From Campylobacterales bacterium (GTDB lineage Bacteria; Campylobacterota; Campylobacteria; Campylobacterales; QNZT01): DNA of 9,643 bases. Each line of letters opens with the position of its first letter. The stretch's first letter is position 1. Below the pieces are notes generated by a model, which worked only from the letters and a program-made list of their open reading frames with translations, did no database searches and was not told the DNA's origin. This document shows, in pieces, positions 6,254-9,643 of the stretch. The stretch lies in NCBI GenBank assembly GCA_027081495.1, contig JALWKJ010000228.1, forward strand, positions 1 to 9,643, given 5' to 3'. Made by a program: the position numbers and the translations under genes.

Positions 6254-7338
6254 TACTCGTTCACATCTGTTGCGCCGTCGATAGCCACTATTTTTTACAG
6301 AGGTTGAAAGAAAATTATCCCGCCAAAAAGATAGTCGGCTTTTTTTATGATCCAAACATCCACCCTTACGGCGAATATCGGCTAAGACTTCTCGATGTGC
6401 AAAAATCATGTCAAAAACTTGAAATAGAACTGATAGAGGGAGAGTATGACTATAAAAAGTGGCTTGATCTCGTTAGCGGCTATGAGAGCGAGCCTGAAAA
6501 AGGCGCAAGGTGCGATATATGTTTTGACAGGCGACTGGAGGTAAGCGCTAAAAAAGCTTCCGAACTTGGATCGGGTTTTTTAACGACAACGCTTCTTATG
6601 AGTCCTAAAAAATCTTTTGAACAGTTAAAGAAGAGGGGAGAGGAAGTTTGTAAAAAAGAGGCGATAGAGTTTATAGCGCCCGATTTCAGGCAAAAGGGCG
6701 GTACGCAAGAGCAGTTTGTGACGGCAAAAGAACAAAAGCTGTACCATCAAGACTATTGCGGATGTATCTATGCTCTTGGGATGCAAAGAGATAGTCAAAA
6801 AAAAATCGCCGACGAGCTTTTTTCTCCTATAAGCGCTCAAATATTGCCAAATTCGATCGAAGAGAAGCTTTCGTTATACAATAAACGATACGAGATGGAA
6901 GAAAAGGGTATAAATCATAAGATAGTCAGGGAGAAGTTTTTAAACTATAGGCTTCTTTACGGATATGTTCAAAAAGACGGCTCGGTTTTAGAGTCGTATC
7001 CGCTTGCATATTCAACCTTAAAGAGAAAATCTACAAAATTTAGGATTGTTGATAAAGTAAAAGATATTTATTTTACCAATCGTGAAGAGATCATAATAAT
7101 ATCATTGGATTATTTTAATAAGATTATTGGAACAAATTATAAAGATATTAAAAATATTATAAAATCACCTCCTTTATTTGAAACTGAACTTAAAGCAAGA
7201 AGTAAAATAATTTATAATTTTTTCTCCCTTTCTCCTATCATTGTACTTAAAAATATTGACTTAAACGGAGCATATCAACTTCGCCTCAACGCCCATATTT
7301 ACGAGGATGTTAGAGAACATTTAGTAACTTTCAGCTAA
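6250..7338 (+). CDS. queH: Epoxyqueuosine reductase QueH (DUF208) with C-terminal extension
   Basis: The last step of queuosine synthesis: reduction of epoxyqueuosine to queuosine in the tRNA anticodon, a non-homologous alternative to QueG. Cysteine motifs expected for the iron-sulfur and metal site are present: HICC (Cys7, Cys8), RCDICFDRR (Cys88, Cys91) and YCGC (Cys170, Cys172), plus PDFRQKGG (144-151). The reductase core ends near residue 200; the 362-residue length leaves about 160 extra residues. From memory, Campylobacterota homologs (HP0100, Cj0272) are also long. The start is a TTG inside the bcp stop (TTGA): HICC must lie close to the N-terminus and no ATG is available until residue 117, so TTG is required. 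AAAAGAG at 6235-6241 can serve as the ribosome site. Bases 7031-7260, in the extension, are only about 21% GC, far below the neighbouring genes. Confidence 0.9.
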   Translation: MILVHICCAVDSHYFLQRLKENYPAKKIVGFFYDPNIHPYGEYRLRLLDVQKSCQKLEIELIEGEYDYKKWLDLVSGYESEPEKGARCDICFDRRLEVSAKKASELGSGFLTTTLLMSPKKSFEQLKKRGEEVCKKEAIEFIAPDFRQKGGTQEQFVTAKEQKLYHQDYCGCIYALGMQRDSQKKIADELFSPISAQILPNSIEEKLSLYNKRYEMEEKGINHKIVREKFLNYRLLYGYVQKDGSVLESYPLAYSTLKRKSTKFRIVDKVKDIYFTNREEIIIISLDYFNKIIGTNYKDIKNIIKSPPLFETELKARSKIIYNFFSLSPIIVLKNIDLNGAYQLRLNAHIYEDVREHLVTFS

Positions 7339-7358
7339 AATAAGGAAATTTTAAGAGC

Positions 7359-7363
7359 AGGAG
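7359..7363 (+). promoter_or_regulatory. Ribosome binding site of fabZ
   Basis: AGGAG lies 8 bases before the fabZ ATG at 7372 and fixes this start. It sits in the only real gap (33 bases) inside the cluster, so fabZ can be translated independently of queH. Confidence 0.7.
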
Positions 7364-7371
7364 TTGCTTAG

Positions 7372-7818
7372 ATGCTTGATGTTATAGAAATTCAAAAAAT
7401 TCTTCCCCACAGGTTTCCTTTTTTACTTATCGACAGAGTACTTGAACTCGAAGAAGGAAAATTTATAGACGCTTATAAAAATGTTTCGATCAGCGAACAT
7501 GTTTTCCAGGGACATTTTCCGGGTCATCCCATCTACCCGGGCGTCATGATCGTTGAAGGAATGGCGCAGGCGGGAGGAATTCTCGCCTTTAAAAGTCTCA
7601 GTGACGAGGATCAAGAAGATATAGAAAATAAAGTAGTCTATTTTATGAGTATCGACAAGTGTAAGTTTCGAGCTCCGGTTCGTCCCGGCGACAGACTGGA
7701 ATATAAAGTCTCCGTCATAAAACATAGAGGAGATATATGGGTGCTTAAAGGTGAAGCTTTTGTGGACGGCAAGCTTACTACCGAGGCGGAGCTCAAAGCG
7801 ATGATTATGGATAAATAG
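7372..7818 (+). CDS. fabZ: (3R)-hydroxyacyl-ACP dehydratase FabZ
   Basis: A 148-residue hotdog-fold enzyme that dehydrates (R)-3-hydroxyacyl-ACP to trans-2-enoyl-ACP in type II fatty acid elongation, in the cytoplasm. The active-site segment GHFPGHPIYPGVMIVEGMAQ holds catalytic His48 and, 14 residues on, Glu62, the same spacing as His54/Glu68 of E. coli. The N-terminal ILPHRFPFLLIDRV is the standard FabZ opening, so the start and length are secure. The next gene, lpxA, begins on the base right after its TAG. The two compete for 3-hydroxyacyl-ACP, so co-expression can balance phospholipid and lipid A supply; this pairing is classic in Gram-negative bacteria. No sign of damage or unusual composition. 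Confidence 0.97.
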   Translation: MLDVIEIQKILPHRFPFLLIDRVLELEEGKFIDAYKNVSISEHVFQGHFPGHPIYPGVMIVEGMAQAGGILAFKSLSDEDQEDIENKVVYFMSIDKCKFRAPVRPGDRLEYKVSVIKHRGDIWVLKGEAFVDGKLTTEAELKAMIMDK

Positions 7819-8598
7819 ATGCAAAACATTCATCCTACGGCCATAGTGGAAGATGGAGCGAAGATCGAAAAATCCGTACGAATAGGAGCGTATAGTTTCG
7901 TTTCGAAAAATTCCGTTTTGCATAAGGGAGTCGTCGTAGCTCAGGGCGCTCAGATTCACGGACATACCGAGATAGGTGAAAATACGAAAATTTTTCAAAA
8001 CGCGGCGATCGGTTCCATTCCCCAAGATCTGAAATTTCGCGGCGGGGATGTAAAGCTCGTTATCGGTAAAAACAATACGATCAGAGAATTCGCGTTTTTC
8101 AATCCCGGAACGGAAGACGATAAGGGAGAAACCAAAATAGGCGATCATAATCTTTTTATGGCTTATACGCATGTAGCTCATGATTGTATCATAGGCGATC
8201 ATAATATTTTTGCCAACAACGCCGCTTTGGCGGGTCATGTCGAGGTTGGAAATTTTGTAGTTATAGGAGGGCATACGCCTATACACCAGTTTGTGAAGAT
8301 CGGCGATTATGCGATGTTGGGAGGTGCGAGCGCGGTTGTGCAGGATATCCCGCCTTTTTGTTTAGCGGAGGGAAATCGTGCGGTTATCAAAAGTTTGAAC
8401 ATAGTAGGTCTTAGAAGACGATTTGAAAAAGAGGATATAAACGCTTTGAGCGATGCTTATAAAAAGATATTTAGAAAAAGCGCTTCTATGAAAGACGCGG
8501 CGAAGGAGCTTTTGCAAATTAGCCGAAACGATAAAGTAAAACAACTGTGCGAGTTTATATTAAATACGAAACGAGGAATACCATATGAGAGGAAATAG
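7819..8598 (+). CDS. lpxA: UDP-N-acetylglucosamine acyltransferase LpxA
   Basis: A 259-residue enzyme of the first lipid A step: transfer of a 3-hydroxyacyl chain from ACP to the 3-OH of UDP-GlcNAc. The N-terminal two thirds is a left-handed beta helix of hexapeptide repeats ending near residue 190, followed by a helical C-terminus. The catalytic His121 lies in THVAHDC. His118, His140 and His156 match E. coli His122, His144 and His160 at a constant offset of four. Gly169 lines up with E. coli Gly173, the chain-length ruler residue, which favours a long (about C14) acyl chain by analogy. The ATG directly follows the fabZ TAG (TAGATG), with only a weak GGA at 7809-7811, so translation is probably coupled. 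Two exact copies of ATAGGCGATCATAAT (8137-8151, 8191-8205) are 54 bases apart, one 18-residue coil of the helix. Confidence 0.97.
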   Translation: MQNIHPTAIVEDGAKIEKSVRIGAYSFVSKNSVLHKGVVVAQGAQIHGHTEIGENTKIFQNAAIGSIPQDLKFRGGDVKLVIGKNNTIREFAFFNPGTEDDKGETKIGDHNLFMAYTHVAHDCIIGDHNIFANNAALAGHVEVGNFVVIGGHTPIHQFVKIGDYAMLGGASAVVQDIPPFCLAEGNRAVIKSLNIVGLRRRFEKEDINALSDAYKKIFRKSASMKDAAKELLQISRNDKVKQLCEFILNTKRGIPYERK

Positions 8599-8601
8599 AT
8601 A

Positions 8602-9643
8602 ATGTCGAAAAAAATTTGTAGTTTTTGCAATACTCCAGAGAGTGTTGACAATAGACTTTTAGCGGGGGAGGGGATCTATATTTGCGAAAACTGTGTAGTT
8701 TCGGCATACAGGATCTTTTTCGGTGATGACAACGAAGAGGAGAGCTTGGTAGATCTCGATATGGAGCTTTTTACTCCAAAGGAGCTGAAGAAAGTGCTTG
8801 ACGAGTATGTCATAGGACAAGATGAAGCGAAAAAGGTGTTTGCGGTAAGCGTATATAACCACTATAAAAGAATATTCAAACAACACAAAGTAAGCGGCGA
8901 CGATACGCAGATACAAAAATCGAATGTTCTTTTTATAGGACCAACCGGCAGCGGTAAAACGCTCATGGCTCAGACTCTTGCCAAATTTTTAGATGTGCCT
9001 ATCGCCATAGCGGACGCTACGAGTTTGACGGAAGCCGGATATGTCGGAGAGGATGTTGAAAATATTCTTACAAGGCTTCTTCAGGTAGCCGACAACGATA
9101 TAAAAAAGGCGGAGCAGGGAATCGTATTTATAGATGAAATAGACAAAATCGCGAGATTGGGCGAAAATCGTTCTATTACCAGAGATGTTTCGGGAGAAGG
9201 CGTTCAGCAGGCTCTTTTGAAGATTATCGAAGGCGCACAGGTAAATATCTCTCCAAAGGGCGGCAGGAAACACCCAAATCAAGAATTCGCACAGATGGAT
9301 ACTTCAAACATCATGTTTATTTGCGGAGGAGCGTTTGACGGATTAAACGATATCATAAAAAAGAGACTCGGCAACAATGTGCTAGGTTTTGGACAAAATA
9401 AAAGAGGCAAAAAAGAAGAGGACGACATGTTGTCGCTTGTTGAACCTGACGATCTAGTCTCTTACGGTTTGATTCCGGAGCTTATAGGCAGATTGCACTC
9501 TATAGCCACTTTGAAGAATCTCGGCAAAGAAGATATGGTTAAAATTTTGAGCGAGCCGAAAAATTCGATAGTAAAACAGTATAAAAAACTTTTTGCAATT
9601 GACGATGTAGTGTTAACATTTGAAGATGAAGCGCTTTATGCTA
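8602..9643 (+). CDS. clpX: ATP-dependent Clp protease ATP-binding subunit ClpX (partial, cut by window end)
   Basis: A AAA+ unfoldase that feeds tagged substrates to ClpP in the cytoplasm. About 347 residues are present of an expected ~410. The N-terminal zinc-binding domain has Cys6, Cys9, Cys28 and Cys31. Walker A is GPTGSGKT (113-120), and the substrate-gripping pore loop GYVG is at 146-149. Walker B is IVFIDE (174-179). A GGRKH loop follows, and a ClpP-docking loop carries LGF in place of the common IGF. The start ATG is 3 bases after the lpxA TAG, with AGAGGA (8588-8593) 8 bases upstream inside the lpxA end, so it belongs to the same cluster. The frame is intact to the window edge; the sensor-2 C-terminus lies beyond it. 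From memory, mreB follows clpX in Campylobacter and Helicobacter, so it may lie next. Confidence 0.96.
   Translation, partial: MSKKICSFCNTPESVDNRLLAGEGIYICENCVVSAYRIFFGDDNEEESLVDLDMELFTPKELKKVLDEYVIGQDEAKKVFAVSVYNHYKRIFKQHKVSGDDTQIQKSNVLFIGPTGSGKTLMAQTLAKFLDVPIAIADATSLTEAGYVGEDVENILTRLLQVADNDIKKAEQGIVFIDEIDKIARLGENRSITRDVSGEGVQQALLKIIEGAQVNISPKGGRKHPNQEFAQMDTSNIMFICGGAFDGLNDIIKKRLGNNVLGFGQNKRGKKEEDDMLSLVEPDDLVSYGLIPELIGRLHSIATLKNLGKEDMVKILSEPKNSIVKQYKKLFAIDDVVLTFEDEALYA

Noticed and set aside
5890..6288. Minus-strand open frame of 132 codons opposite bcp
   Set aside because: A shadow of bcp codon use, with no motif and no promoter or ribosome site.
7336..7341. TAAAAT overlapping the queH stop as a -10 for fabZ
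   Set aside because: No TG extension and no convincing -35 at the right distance; too common a hexamer in this AT-rich DNA.
8137..8205. 15-bp direct repeat in lpxA
   Set aside because: The copies are 54 bases apart, one coil of the left-handed beta helix, so this is protein repeat structure and not a mobile or regulatory repeat.
7423..8286. Minus-strand open frame of 287 codons spanning fabZ and lpxA
   Set aside because: It lies fully opposite two conserved essential genes, crosses their junction, shows no recognisable motif, and is explained by codon bias leaving the antisense frame free of stops.

Overview
The window reads as a chromosomal segment of a campylobacterotal (epsilonproteobacterial) genome. 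Codon use is AT-leaning (AAA, AGA, ATA, GAT). The block bcp - queH - fabZ - lpxA - clpX on the right is, from memory, the same gene order as around Cj0271-Cj0275 of Campylobacter jejuni. The genus cannot be fixed from sequence alone; a free-living relative such as Nitratiruptor or a sulfur-oxidising lineage would fit but is a guess. Nothing looks like a phage, insertion sequence, CRISPR array, tRNA or rRNA.

Left region (1-2283): at most the tail of an unidentified gene lies in the first 71 bases. A two-gene operon follows on the minus strand: a PfkB/ribokinase-family kinase of unknown substrate overlaps an agmatine deiminase-type enzyme by 4 bases (ATGA). The kinase has almost no 5' leader.

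Middle (2284-5785): an NAD(P)-dependent aldehyde dehydrogenase is transcribed divergently from the kinase. The 76-base gap between them holds a perfect 18-bp palindrome. Its first half is the -35 of the dehydrogenase promoter, and its mirror half offers a -35-like hexamer to the kinase. The dehydrogenase stop codon directly abuts the stop codon of a convergent membrane diguanylate cyclase (periplasmic Cache-like domain, PAS domain with a cysteine cluster, GGEEF domain with an intact I-site).

Right (5699-9643): five co-directional genes form a tight cluster. They are a Prx/Bcp peroxiredoxin, QueH epoxyqueuosine reductase (TTG start overlapping the previous stop), FabZ, LpxA and ClpX (cut by the window edge). 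The cluster has an extended -10 promoter, TGTTAAAAT, identical to that of the aldehyde dehydrogenase, with a 19-bp AT-rich inverted repeat over its start region. FabZ and LpxA share the (R)-3-hydroxyacyl-ACP branch point between phospholipid and lipid A synthesis. The peroxiredoxin, QueH and ClpX are housekeeping stress, tRNA-modification and proteolysis functions.

The genes are recognisable families, and I see no clearly new multi-gene system. The best leads are the palindrome-controlled kinase/deiminase versus aldehyde dehydrogenase divergon, the cysteine-bearing PAS domain of the diguanylate cyclase, and the very AT-rich C-terminal extension of QueH.
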